From: Treponema sp. C6A8 | GTDB lineage: Bacteria > Spirochaetota > Spirochaetia > Treponematales > Treponemataceae | Assembly: GCF_000619925.1 (NCBI RefSeq) | Contig: NZ_JHVB01000014.1 | Coordinates: forward strand, 1-61,899 | DNA: 61,899 nucleotides | Direction: 5' to 3' | In this document: positions 41,996-48,977 of the stretch, piece by piece | Layout of the letters: each line of letters begins with the position of its first letter | Position numbering within the stretch: position 1 is the stretch's first letter | Translations under genes and position numbers: made by a program | Notes under the pieces: model-generated | The model's input: the letters and a program-made list of their open reading frames with translations, nothing else | Told to the model about the DNA's origin: nothing | Database searches by the model: none

Positions 41996-42406
41996 ATGAA
42001 TTATAATCCAAGTGAAAAAGAAATAACTTTTATAAACAATGCACTAAATAAATTCAATGATGAAAAAGTTGGCCCCGATAATCATGAACTTCTAAATATT
42101 GTTGAATATGATGAGAACAAAAATGTCATTGGCGGAATTCTCGGTGGAACATATTGGGGATGGATGCACATTGATATTCTCTGGGTAGATATAAAATTCA
42201 GAAAAAAGAGAATTGGATCACGGTTATTAAAAGCAGCTGAAGAAGAAGCTAGAAAAAGAGGTTGTCATTCTGTTCATGTTGACACAATGTCATGGCAGGC
42301 TCCGGAGTTTTACAAAAAAAATGGATACAAAATAATCAGTGAATTAAACGATATTCCAAAAGGAAATAAAAAATATCATTTAATAAAAGAGTTGAATATT
42401 TTATAA
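41996..42406 (+). CDS. GNAT acetyltransferase (cassette gene)
   Basis: 136 residues from ATG 41996, after AAGTAGAAAAA. Complete small GNAT: NVIGGILGGTYWGWMHIDIL, WVDIKFRKKRIGSRLLKAAE (motif A, RIGS replacing the usual GxG/A), then HVDTMSWQAPEFYKKNGYKI (motif B). Substrate unknown. An upstream GTG in the constant leader would add MDARTGAQVEK and is not favoured. The stop abuts the damaged attC site 4. Confidence 0.8.
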   Translation: MNYNPSEKEITFINNALNKFNDEKVGPDNHELLNIVEYDENKNVIGGILGGTYWGWMHIDILWVDIKFRKKRIGSRLLKAAEEEARKRGCHSVHVDTMSWQAPEFYKKNGYKIISELNDIPKGNKKYHLIKELNIL

Positions 42407-42444
42407 TCGAGTCAAGCTGCCTGCGGTACAACCAGTTGTTATGT
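42407..42444 (+). repeat. attC-like site 4, 5' half missing
   Basis: GTCAAGCTGCC...GGTACAACCAGTT leads to the core GTTATGT (42438-42444) and the constant leader, but there is no matching ACATAAC on the left. It appears to have lost its 5' half, so it may not recombine. Confidence 0.6.
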
Positions 42445-42529
42445 GGACGCCCGCACTGGGGCGCAAGTTCCTGTATCACAAACTAAAAACGGAATGTGAT
42501 ATATCATAAAATTGCTGGCAAAAAATTAA

Positions 42530-42560
42530 TGCGTTAGGGATTGTAGCCCCTATGGAGCGG
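42530..42560 (+). repeat. dispersed palindromic repeat, partial copy E
   Basis: GCGTTAGGGATTGTAGCCCC followed by TATGGAGCGG, matching the opening of copies A and B. Only the 5' end is present; the next gene begins inside or just after it. Confidence 0.5.
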
Positions 42561-42578
42561 ATAAAATGGAGATTTATC

Positions 42579-43076
42579 ATGTTCACGATTTGCACAGGAA
42601 AACAAGAAATTAACTCTCAGATAAATTCAATTTCAGGAATTACAGAGAAAATTAGCTTGGAAAAAAGGCGCTCTGATGATTTCGACAAAGTTATTACTGG
42701 TGAAATGAAGGGTAACAAAGAAGATTTTATCAACGTGATTGATTTTGACTTGCTTGATTGTTTTCGAGATGAAGAAAAAATCATCATTTGTGGCAAAGAT
42801 TTCAGACGGCTTTTTTTTCCAAAATACAAAATTTTTTCAAGCGAAAATGGAACATTGATTTGCAAAAAAGGAATCTGCGTGACTATTCTTACATTGTTTT
42901 TTTTCGGTATGTTCGCTAAATTTGCTTCCCTGTTATTTGCAATTCATGATTTTCATATTTCTGTCCCGATCTATGCAATTTTAGCAGTTGTGATTTTTCT
43001 TTTTTTCTATAATTTCAAAAAATCGAAAGAAGAAATGAACGAAATCGATATGCTTTTGATCAAAGTAATCGAGTAA
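42579..43076 (+). CDS. hypothetical membrane protein (cassette gene)
   Basis: 165 residues, not recognised. The N-terminal 95 residues are soluble (QEINSQINSISGITEKISLE, then FDLLDCFRDEEKIIICGKDF). Two membrane segments follow: ICVTILTLFFFGMFAKFASL and IYAILAVVIFLFFYNF, with a charged C-terminal tail. ATG 42579 is chosen since TGGAG lies 8 nt upstream; ATG 42552 falls in repeat E and would add nine residues. Lies downstream of the damaged attC site 4. Confidence 0.55.
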   Translation: MFTICTGKQEINSQINSISGITEKISLEKRRSDDFDKVITGEMKGNKEDFINVIDFDLLDCFRDEEKIIICGKDFRRLFFPKYKIFSSENGTLICKKGICVTILTLFFFGMFAKFASLLFAIHDFHISVPIYAILAVVIFLFFYNFKKSKEEMNEIDMLLIKVIE

Positions 43077-43116
43077 ATTGCTTAAATGTTAAGGGGTTGT
43101 AATTAATCAATGTAAA

Positions 43117-43172
43117 CAAAATCAGGTCAAGCCTGATTTTCTAGTACGGCGGGTCAAGCCCGACATTTTTTT
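43117..43172 (+). terminator. twin hairpins with T-run
   Basis: AAATCAGG-TCAAG-CCTGATTT then CGGG-TCAAG-CCCG followed by ACATTTTTTTT. The loop TCAAG is the same as at the tips of attC sites 2 and 3. The second hairpin plus T-run could terminate transcription of the membrane-protein cassette; the pair may be attC debris. Confidence 0.5.
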
Positions 43173-43174
43173 TG

Positions 43175-43204
43175 TTGACAAATATTCACTTTAGTTCATA
43201 TAAT
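43175..43204 (+). promoter_or_regulatory. consensus promoter of the HigBA operon
   Basis: TTGACA (43175-43180), 18 nt, TATAAT (43199-43204): both hexamers perfect. The toxin ATG is 6 nt after the -10 box with no ribosome binding site, so the mRNA should be leaderless. Confidence 0.75.
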
Positions 43205-43210
43205 TAGTTT

Positions 43211-43591
43211 ATGTGGCAGGTTGATTCATCAGATGAATATGATGCCTGGTTTCTGAGCTTGGACGAAGACTGTAAAGAAGCCGTATTACAAAGAGTTCTT
43301 TTACTCCAACAGTACGGTCCGAATCTTCCTCGCCCTTATGCAGATGTCCTTCATGGTTCAAAAAAATATAAGAACCTAAAAGAACTTCGAAATCAGACTC
43401 AACAACATCTTTTGAGAGTTTCCTATTATTTTGATTCCAAAAGGAAAGCGTTTTTACTTACCGGCGGAGATAAGAAAGGAAAAGATCAGGATAAATTTTA
43501 CAAGGATTTGATTACAGAATCCGAAGTAATCATCGAAAGACATGAGAAGGAGTTGGAAAATGAAAGACGTAATCAAAATGATGGAAAGTAG
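43211..43591 (+). CDS. HigB-type (RelE/ParE superfamily) toxin
   Basis: 126 residues, full length. SDEYDAWFLSLDEDCKEAVL, LLQQYGPNLPRPYADVLHGS, NLKELRNQTQQHLLRVSYYF and AFLLTGGDKKGKDQDKFY are the phage-derived Gp49-like/HigB family, an mRNA interferase. Toxin-first order and 32-nt overlap with the XRE gene are typical of higBA. It sits within the cassette cluster; toxin-antitoxin pairs are common there and help keep arrays stable. Confidence 0.88.
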   Translation: MWQVDSSDEYDAWFLSLDEDCKEAVLQRVLLLQQYGPNLPRPYADVLHGSKKYKNLKELRNQTQQHLLRVSYYFDSKRKAFLLTGGDKKGKDQDKFYKDLITESEVIIERHEKELENERRNQNDGK

Positions 43592-43865
43592 TATGTCTCC
43601 CGAAACTGTAAGAAGAGCTCATATAAAAGCTGAACAGGATATTATGGCAATTCGTCTTGCCCAGCTCCGTGAAGAAAAGAATATAAAACAATCAGAAATG
43701 GCAAACTTTACTCAGTCGTCTGTTTCAAAAATAGAAAAAAGAAAAGACATGAAAATTTCTACTTTAATAGATTACCTGGATAGTCTTGGAATGGGATTGG
43801 AAATAATCACATATCCAAAGGTTGCCGTATCAAAGAAACATGAAAAAGTTTTGTTGAAAGTATAA
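43560..43865 (+). CDS. HigA-type XRE antitoxin
   Basis: 101 residues from ATG 43560. The helix-turn-helix is IRLAQLREEKNIKQSEMANF then TQSSVSKIEKRKDMKISTLI, standard XRE. The 32-nt overlap with the toxin gene gives translational coupling. An earlier in-frame start at 43542 has no better ribosome binding site. Its stop is 5 bp before a half attC site. Confidence 0.88.
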   Translation: MKDVIKMMESSMSPETVRRAHIKAEQDIMAIRLAQLREEKNIKQSEMANFTQSSVSKIEKRKDMKISTLIDYLDSLGMGLEIITYPKVAVSKKHEKVLLKV

Positions 43866-43869
43866 ATTC

Positions 43870-43992
43870 ACATAACACATATAAGGCCCCAGCTTGTCAA
43901 TAAGAATCCTCAAAAAAAATAATCACTTAAGGCTGTCTTTTTCAGACAGTCTTCTTTTTTTAGAGAAAAATGGAGCTTCCGTTCAAAATAAA
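43870..43992 (+). repeat. direct repeat DR1: half attC plus terminator
   Basis: Begins with the attC 5' core ACATAAC (43870-43876) but has no matching GTTATGT. It then runs through CACATATAAGGCCCCAGCTT and a Rho-independent terminator, CTGTCT-TTTTC-AGACAG with a following T-rich run (43933-43961). A near-identical copy of about 120 bp lies at 47531-47651. It marks the right end of the cassette cluster. Confidence 0.75.
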
Positions 43993-44214
43993 AAAGCAAA
44001 GCCTGAATCGCAATTCAGAAAAAGATTCCAGGAAAAGCGTCCTGAATCAAACACATATAGTCGGTCACGGCAAACCTGAAAAAACAGATTTCCGGCACGA
44101 AGACATTTTTGGAAACAAGGACGCGAGTGACGCAGCGTCCGCCAAAAATGCCGAACGCCCCTGCGTGAAGGTGAACCGGTACCCGTGCCAGGCCTGAAGC
44201 GTCAAAATTGACGC
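43993..44214. other. intergenic stretch with inverted repeats
   Basis: No gene seen. GGACGC...GCGTCC flank a 10-nt centre near 44119-44140, and AGCGTCAA-AA-TTGACGCT (44198-44215) touches the stop of the peptidase gene and may end its transcript. Confidence 0.35.
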
Positions 44215-45909
44215 TTACTTTTTTTCCGAATATTCCTTTATCTTTTTCTTTACTTCAAGCATTGCATCGGCAACAGTTCCAGCAGAAAAGGGATTTTTCA
44301 GATTGGCTTCTTTTACAAGGCTCAGGAATGATTGTGTTCCGCCAAGCTTACAAAGATGAAGATAATCCTTCCATGCAGAAGCAAAATCTCTGTTCATTTT
44401 TCCAAAGAACTGATGAGCACAAATCTGAGCAAGTGTGTAATCAATATAATAGAAGGGATCACCGAAAATATGCAGCTGCTGATACCACCAGCCGCCACGT
44501 TCAAATAATTCGCAGCCCTGGTCATATTTTTTCCATGGCATGTACATTTTTTCAAGCTTGCGCCAGCATACCTTTCTTTCTGCCGCAGTCATTTCCGGAT
44601 GCCCGTAAACTTCATGCTGAAAGTGGTCTACAAGAACTCCATAAGGTAGGAAAGTAACTGTACCCGTAAGATGATTGTAGAGGTATTTATCAGTATCCGG
44701 GCCAAAGAAATTTTTCATCCAGGGATATGTGAAGAATTCCATAGACATAGAATGAATCTCACAGGATTCGTAAGTCGGCCAGATACATTCTGGAAGAGTA
44801 ATATTCTGTGAAGAGTAAACCTGGAATGCATGTCCGGCTTCATGAGTCAAAACTTCAATATCGCCCGCATTCCCTACAAAATTTGAAAAAATAAAAGGCG
44901 CTTTATAATCCGGGATATAAGTTGTGTAACCACCGCCTTCTTTGCCCTTCTTGCTAACAAGGTCGAGCAGTTCATTGTCTGCCATAAATCTGAAGAAGTC
45001 TTTTGTTTCAGGACTAAGCTCTGAATACATTTTTCTTCCGTTTTCGATAATCCATTCAGGTGAACCTTGTGGCTTTGGCATTCCTGAAGTAAATTTGAAA
45101 CCTAAATCATAGCTGTAAAAATCATCATAGCCAAGCCGTTTTCTCTGCTCTTCAAAAATTTCATTTGCTATTGGAGTAACAGATTCCAGAATCTGCCTGC
45201 GATAATTTGCAACATCATCAGAATTATAATCACTACGGTGCAGGCGAACATAACCTAACTCAACAAAGTTTTTAAAACCCAGCTTCTTTGCAATCCTGGT
45301 ACGTGTCTTAACAAGAGCGTCGTAAATCTCATCGATTTCTGCTTCGTGTGATTCATAGAAGGCTGCAATTGCGGTGGCAGCCTTTTTACGAATCTGTCGG
45401 TCCGAATTTTCAAGATAAAGAGAAAGCTCTGGAAGCGTGCATTTTTTACCGTCAAAATCAATCTGCGCTGTGGCTCGGATTTTATTGTATCTTGATGCAA
45501 GCTTATTTTCTTCCTGCAAATCTTCGATTACATTTTCGTTAAAGCTTTTTATGCTGTCTTGCAGGAGTGTGAAAAACTGCTCCGGGTATTTTTTCTTCAG
45601 CTGGTCCAGATAAGGGGAGTCAAGAATTGTTTTTGCAAGACAAACAGTTTCGTTTGTATACAAGGGCCCATACTCGTCCCAGTAATCATTTTCGGCATTG
45701 TAAAATTCATCATTATTATTGATAGAATGCCGGATGCAGGAAAGCTCACTTTGTGTATCAATATGGTTACGTAAAACATTTATTTCATCTATAAGATTAA
45801 TCTGCTCCCCGGCATTTTTTGCATTTTTAAATGCATCGATTTTTGAACGGATTTCATTTTTAAAACTTTCAAAATCCGGCCGCTTGTAAATCATTTCAGA
45901 AAATTTCAT
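44215..45909 (-). CDS. pepF: M3-family oligoendopeptidase F
   Basis: 564 residues, full length. The zinc site is HEAGHAFQVY with the third ligand in the following ESCEIHSMSMEFFTYPW helix (HExxH...E). YTTYIPDYKAPFIFSNFVGN before it and the late GGWWYQQLHIFGDPFYYIDYT are M3B family signatures. A cytoplasmic zinc peptidase that trims oligopeptides, including signal-peptide remains. No signal peptide. It lies between the two 120-bp direct repeats but has ordinary base composition for the chromosome. Confidence 0.9.
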   Translation of the reverse strand: MKFSEMIYKRPDFESFKNEIRSKIDAFKNAKNAGEQINLIDEINVLRNHIDTQSELSCIRHSINNNDEFYNAENDYWDEYGPLYTNETVCLAKTILDSPYLDQLKKKYPEQFFTLLQDSIKSFNENVIEDLQEENKLASRYNKIRATAQIDFDGKKCTLPELSLYLENSDRQIRKKAATAIAAFYESHEAEIDEIYDALVKTRTRIAKKLGFKNFVELGYVRLHRSDYNSDDVANYRRQILESVTPIANEIFEEQRKRLGYDDFYSYDLGFKFTSGMPKPQGSPEWIIENGRKMYSELSPETKDFFRFMADNELLDLVSKKGKEGGGYTTYIPDYKAPFIFSNFVGNAGDIEVLTHEAGHAFQVYSSQNITLPECIWPTYESCEIHSMSMEFFTYPWMKNFFGPDTDKYLYNHLTGTVTFLPYGVLVDHFQHEVYGHPEMTAAERKVCWRKLEKMYMPWKKYDQGCELFERGGWWYQQLHIFGDPFYYIDYTLAQICAHQFFGKMNRDFASAWKDYLHLCKLGGTQSFLSLVKEANLKNPFSAGTVADAMLEVKKKIKEYSEKK

Positions 45910-46179
45910 AAAGTCCCTTTTTTTGCTGTATTTTATAATGGGGATACGTGTTGGTCAATTCGTAAGCGTAAATTGTGTCCAAAAATTTAAGGAAAGTCCC
46001 AATTGACGCGCCTGTGTTTTATGTAAACAAAAAATTCAATGTATCAAAAAAATAACCAAGGTGTAGGTTTTAAAATTTTTTCAAGAGAAAAATTTTAAAA
46101 ATTAATTATTGATGATTTAACTATCAATTTCTTTGACCATTCAGAGCGACTGTATATAAATAAAACGTTTCAAAAAGAC
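45910..46179 (+). other. intergenic, possible decayed reading frames
   Basis: Holds a partial inverted repeat (GTCAATTCGTAAGCGTAAATTG, with CAATTGACGCG further on). It also holds MYQKNNQGVGFKIFSREKF, a 19-codon frame at about 46038-46097 ending in a stop, after which a frame in phase with the next gene stays open from 46098. This suggests the 46180 gene is the surviving end of a longer one. Confidence 0.3.
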
Positions 46180-46452
46180 ATGGTAAAAAAAACATTTCAT
46201 TCAACATATGATAGTGATAAAGTGTTTTTTTACGCTTATGAATATTGTTTGGATTCTAAAGTTTTAATTGATTTTGATAAGTTGTTTAAAACTATGGAAA
46301 CAAAGTGTAATTCAAGTTTTCCTATATCAATACTTGTTAATTATAAGTTGGATGATGTAGATTTTTCTCAAGAGTTACATTTTATTGTTTCTGTAACTGA
46401 AAAAAGAAAATTTGCACCGCCTTTTATTTATAAGTATTTTAATGGATTTTAA
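46180..46452 (+). CDS. hypothetical protein, possibly 5'-truncated
   Basis: 90 residues, not recognised. The sequence alternates strands and helices (DKVFFYAYEYCLDSKVLIDF, DDVDFSQELHFIVSVTEKRK). Very AT-rich, unlike the peptidase gene beside it and like cassette genes. No ribosome binding site at the ATG, and the frame is open upstream for about 27 codons (DDLTINFFDHSERLYI), so this may be the C-terminal part of a broken gene. Confidence 0.4.
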   Translation: MVKKTFHSTYDSDKVFFYAYEYCLDSKVLIDFDKLFKTMETKCNSSFPISILVNYKLDDVDFSQELHFIVSVTEKRKFAPPFIYKYFNGF

Positions 46453-46643
46453 ATTTCGTTTTTGCAACAGACAGAAAAGGCCGATGGTGCGGTAAGTTAT
46501 ACGATTGCTCTTTTACAAGCTTAGGGATACTTTGTAACTGACATTTCTGCTGAATATACTGTCTCTTTACGACACTAGAATTGACGGATACCAAATATCA
46601 TTTATTTAACCCTGCAAAATATAAATTTTAGGAGATACAGACA
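46453..46643 (+). other. intergenic with coding-like fragment
   Basis: One frame reads LQQTEKADGAVSYTIALLQA, stop, GYFVTDISAEYTVSLRH, stop. It looks like a short decayed coding segment with an in-frame stop, family not recognised. Confidence 0.25.
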
Positions 46644-47360
46644 ATGAATAAAGAGTATTTAAACAAATATGAAGAGTTAGTTTCTGACAAAGATAATGAT
46701 TTTTCAAAAATCATGAATTTTATTAAAGAATTACAAACAAATGTAACAGAAGAGAAAATTAGTTTTTATTTTAGCTTATTAAAAGATGAAAGAAATGTTC
46801 ATTTATTTTTGACACTTAGAGCATTTTTTGACAAATACGGCAAACGAGGAGAATCTTTTTTATTAAATTATTTGTCCAAAAATGATGCATCGGATACAAA
46901 ACTGATATCAGAAGCAATAATGATTTTAAGTGGCCATAATTATCAATGTGAATCAGTATTGCCTTATATTTACAAGTACATAACAAGTTCAGATGAAGAA
47001 CTGCGTTATAAATCAATAATTGCACTAGGCTGGATAGGTAAAGAAGATGATTTTACATTGCTTGTTGATTCCGTAAAAAATGAAACAAGTCTTAGTAATA
47101 AAGGTTATGCTTTAAGTGCAATGCGACAAATGTTTTTTCGACTCCCTCAACTAAAAAATAATATTTTATATGTATATAGTCATGAAATTGAATCAACAGA
47201 CAACGAAGATATAATTTTTATTATAGGATTATGTATTCAAGACCTTTTAAGAAAGAAATTATATATCACAGAAGATGAACGAGGTATTCACTCAAAAGAC
47301 TCTTCAGAAATTGTAAAAAATAAAGTAATGAAAATCCTTTCAAAGGAAAATCAAAACTAA
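46644..47360 (+). CDS. HEAT-repeat-like protein
   Basis: 238 residues, all-helical. The middle carries HEAT-type helical pairs: YIYKYITSSDEELRYKSIIA LGWIGKEDDFTLLVDSVKNE and SLSNKGYALSAMRQMF. No catalytic motif; such proteins are scaffolds, and small orphan ones beside toxins often act as immunity proteins, though no toxin is seen here. AGGAG lies 8 nt before the ATG. AT-rich like the cassettes; lies in the segment between the two direct repeats. Confidence 0.6.
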   Translation: MNKEYLNKYEELVSDKDNDFSKIMNFIKELQTNVTEEKISFYFSLLKDERNVHLFLTLRAFFDKYGKRGESFLLNYLSKNDASDTKLISEAIMILSGHNYQCESVLPYIYKYITSSDEELRYKSIIALGWIGKEDDFTLLVDSVKNETSLSNKGYALSAMRQMFFRLPQLKNNILYVYSHEIESTDNEDIIFIIGLCIQDLLRKKLYITEDERGIHSKDSSEIVKNKVMKILSKENQN

Positions 47361-47391
47361 ACGAACAGAATAATGTGAAATACTGTAAAAA

Positions 47392-47523
47392 ATGAAAAAA
47401 ATTACAAGAACGACCTGTGTTATTGATATAGGTACCATCGCAAAAATTCTTGGCATAGACGACAGTAAATTAAAAGATGTACCGTACTATCCTTATGATT
47501 TAGTTCATTACGCTGACAATTAA
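47392..47523 (+). CDS. small hypothetical protein
   Basis: 43 residues: MKKITRTTCVIDIGTIAKIL then GIDDSKLKDVPYYPYDLVH. Not recognised. The stop is 7 bp before the half attC core of DR2, the usual position for a cassette's last gene, which is the main reason to list it. Confidence 0.35.
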   Translation: MKKITRTTCVIDIGTIAKILGIDDSKLKDVPYYPYDLVHYADN

Positions 47524-47530
47524 TAACAAA

Positions 47531-47651
47531 GCATAACACATATAAGGCCCCAGCTTGTCAATAAGAATCCTCAAAAAAAATAATCACTTAAGGCTGTCTT
47601 TTTCAGGCAGTCTTCTTTTTTGAGAAAACCAGAGTTTCCGTTCAAAATAAA
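47531..47651 (+). repeat. direct repeat DR2: half attC plus terminator
   Basis: GCATAAC then CACATATAAGGCCCCAGCTT and the same terminator hairpin (one change, CAGGCAG) and TTCCGTTCAAAATAAA end as DR1 at 43870-43992. Near-identical over about 120 bp. Together they frame a 3.6-kb segment holding pepF and small AT-rich genes. Confidence 0.75.
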
Positions 47652-47781
47652 GTAAGCGCAAAAGTCTATAAAGTTATGAAGAAAAATCTTTTTTCAAAGG
47701 ATAGCGGAAAAAAATGGCGTAAAAACTAGTAGTTTAGTTAGTCTAAAAAAATAGACAGTTCTGTTTTGTGCTGTGATAACG

Positions 47782-47880
47782 ATGACTATTTCTGAAGTTC
47801 CGGGTATAATTCTGCTGGCTTTATGTGTCTATACTGAAATACTTCAGAAGTTTAAAATAAGAATTCGGAGAATGATGTAA
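47782..47880 (+). CDS. possible 32-residue membrane peptide
   Basis: MTISEVPGIILLALCVYTEI then a basic tail KIRIRRMM, ending 1 nt before the ankyrin gene start. A single hydrophobic stretch with a positive C-terminus. Its position suggests a coupled leader peptide or a small toxin-like peptide; it could be chance. The surrounding 47652-47781 shows nothing else. Confidence 0.25.
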   Translation: MTISEVPGIILLALCVYTEILQKFKIRIRRMM

Positions 47881-47881
47881 A

Positions 47882-48826
47882 ATGGTAGAAAATAATGAAG
47901 CAATAAAAGCCATGCGGCAGGCAATCAAAAATAATGATTTAGAGACCATAAAAAAACTGCTGAAAGAAAATCCGGATTTATTGCATGCGGAAATACTTCC
48001 AGGAAGCTGGATTAAAGCAGCAGTAAGTTATGAAAATTATGAGCTTACAGAATTTTTCATCAAGGAAGGCGTAGATGTAAATTTTGTGGGCGGTATTTCA
48101 GAATCAAATGCAATTTCTGATGCCAGTGAAAAAGGAAACCTGGAAATCGTAAAGCTGTTGTACGATAACGGTGCAAAACTTGAAACTTCCAACACTCTTT
48201 GCAATCCACTTTTTGCGGCTATTCCTGACAGGCATGCGGATGTTGCTCTTTTTCTTATCGAAAAGGGAATTGATTACAGAGCCTTATATGCGGTTGGTTC
48301 AATAGAAAACTGTGATGCAATGGAATTTGCGCGGGAATGGGGGTGCATAGAAGTTTTTGATTTTTTGAAGAAAAAATATAAGCAGAATCCTCTTGTGGAT
48401 AAAAATATAAAACCTAAAGATGAATTGCTGAATATATTGGAAACTGCCAAAAAGGACAATGAAATTTCAAATGCCTTCCATGATTTGTTTATTACTTTCC
48501 CGGAACTGTCTTATGAAGAAGGACTCAAAATTCTAAGGAATCCTGATGTTAAAGGCTGGACTAAAGTCGGGGTTTTTGAATACATCTATGACGAAAATTT
48601 TTCAGAAGTAATTCAGGCGGTAATGGAAGGCGGAAAACTTTCTGCTGAATTGCTGCGATTTGCAATTTCATTTATGACTGAGCACTACAAAGCAGAAGAT
48701 ATCCGCCAGATGGAAAACGGAAATTCATTCATTTCATTTCTTGAAAACGAATACAGCGCTTTAACGGCGTATTCAAAAAAGAAATATAAAAGTGACTATG
48801 AATCTTTTTTGAACTGGAAACAGTAG
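47882..48826 (+). CDS. ankyrin-repeat protein
   Basis: 314 residues. Residues ~5-155 form four to five ankyrin repeats: MRQAIKNNDLETIKKLLKEN, KAAVSYENYELTEFFIKEGV, ASEKGNLEIVKLLYDNGAKL, PDRHADVALFLIEKG. The C-terminal 140 residues are helical and unrecognised. No signal peptide, so probably cytoplasmic and protein-binding. No clear ribosome binding site. Confidence 0.75.
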   Translation: MVENNEAIKAMRQAIKNNDLETIKKLLKENPDLLHAEILPGSWIKAAVSYENYELTEFFIKEGVDVNFVGGISESNAISDASEKGNLEIVKLLYDNGAKLETSNTLCNPLFAAIPDRHADVALFLIEKGIDYRALYAVGSIENCDAMEFAREWGCIEVFDFLKKKYKQNPLVDKNIKPKDELLNILETAKKDNEISNAFHDLFITFPELSYEEGLKILRNPDVKGWTKVGVFEYIYDENFSEVIQAVMEGGKLSAELLRFAISFMTEHYKAEDIRQMENGNSFISFLENEYSALTAYSKKKYKSDYESFLNWKQ

Positions 48827-48920
48827 AGTGCCAAAAGCTTGTGAAGATATCACAGGGCTTAACGAAAATTATTTATGGAAGATCATAACCGGACCTGTCA
48901 ATTGGCGTTTACGATTTTTC

Positions 48921-48977
48921 TATTCGTAATCTTCAATTTCACGGAAATTAATCGCTTTTCGGTTGCTGTATTTTTGC
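48921..48977 (-). pseudogene. orphan C-terminal tail FREIEDYE
   Basis: Reading MQKYSNRKAINFREIEDYE then stop, overlapping the end of the SMP-30 gene in another frame. It closely matches the end of the 13064-13480 protein (SDRKKMDFREVEDY). It appears to be the last codons of a related gene left behind. Confidence 0.35.

Noticed and set aside
39319..42464. CRISPR-like array made of the GTTATGTGGACGCCCGCACTG repeats
   Set aside because: Spacing is 0.5-1.3 kb and genes lie between; the flanking hairpins match attC sites.
43894..44657. plus-strand frames of 61, 75 and 149 codons
   Set aside because: They lie in DR1/intergenic DNA or antisense to pepF, without ribosome binding sites or motifs.
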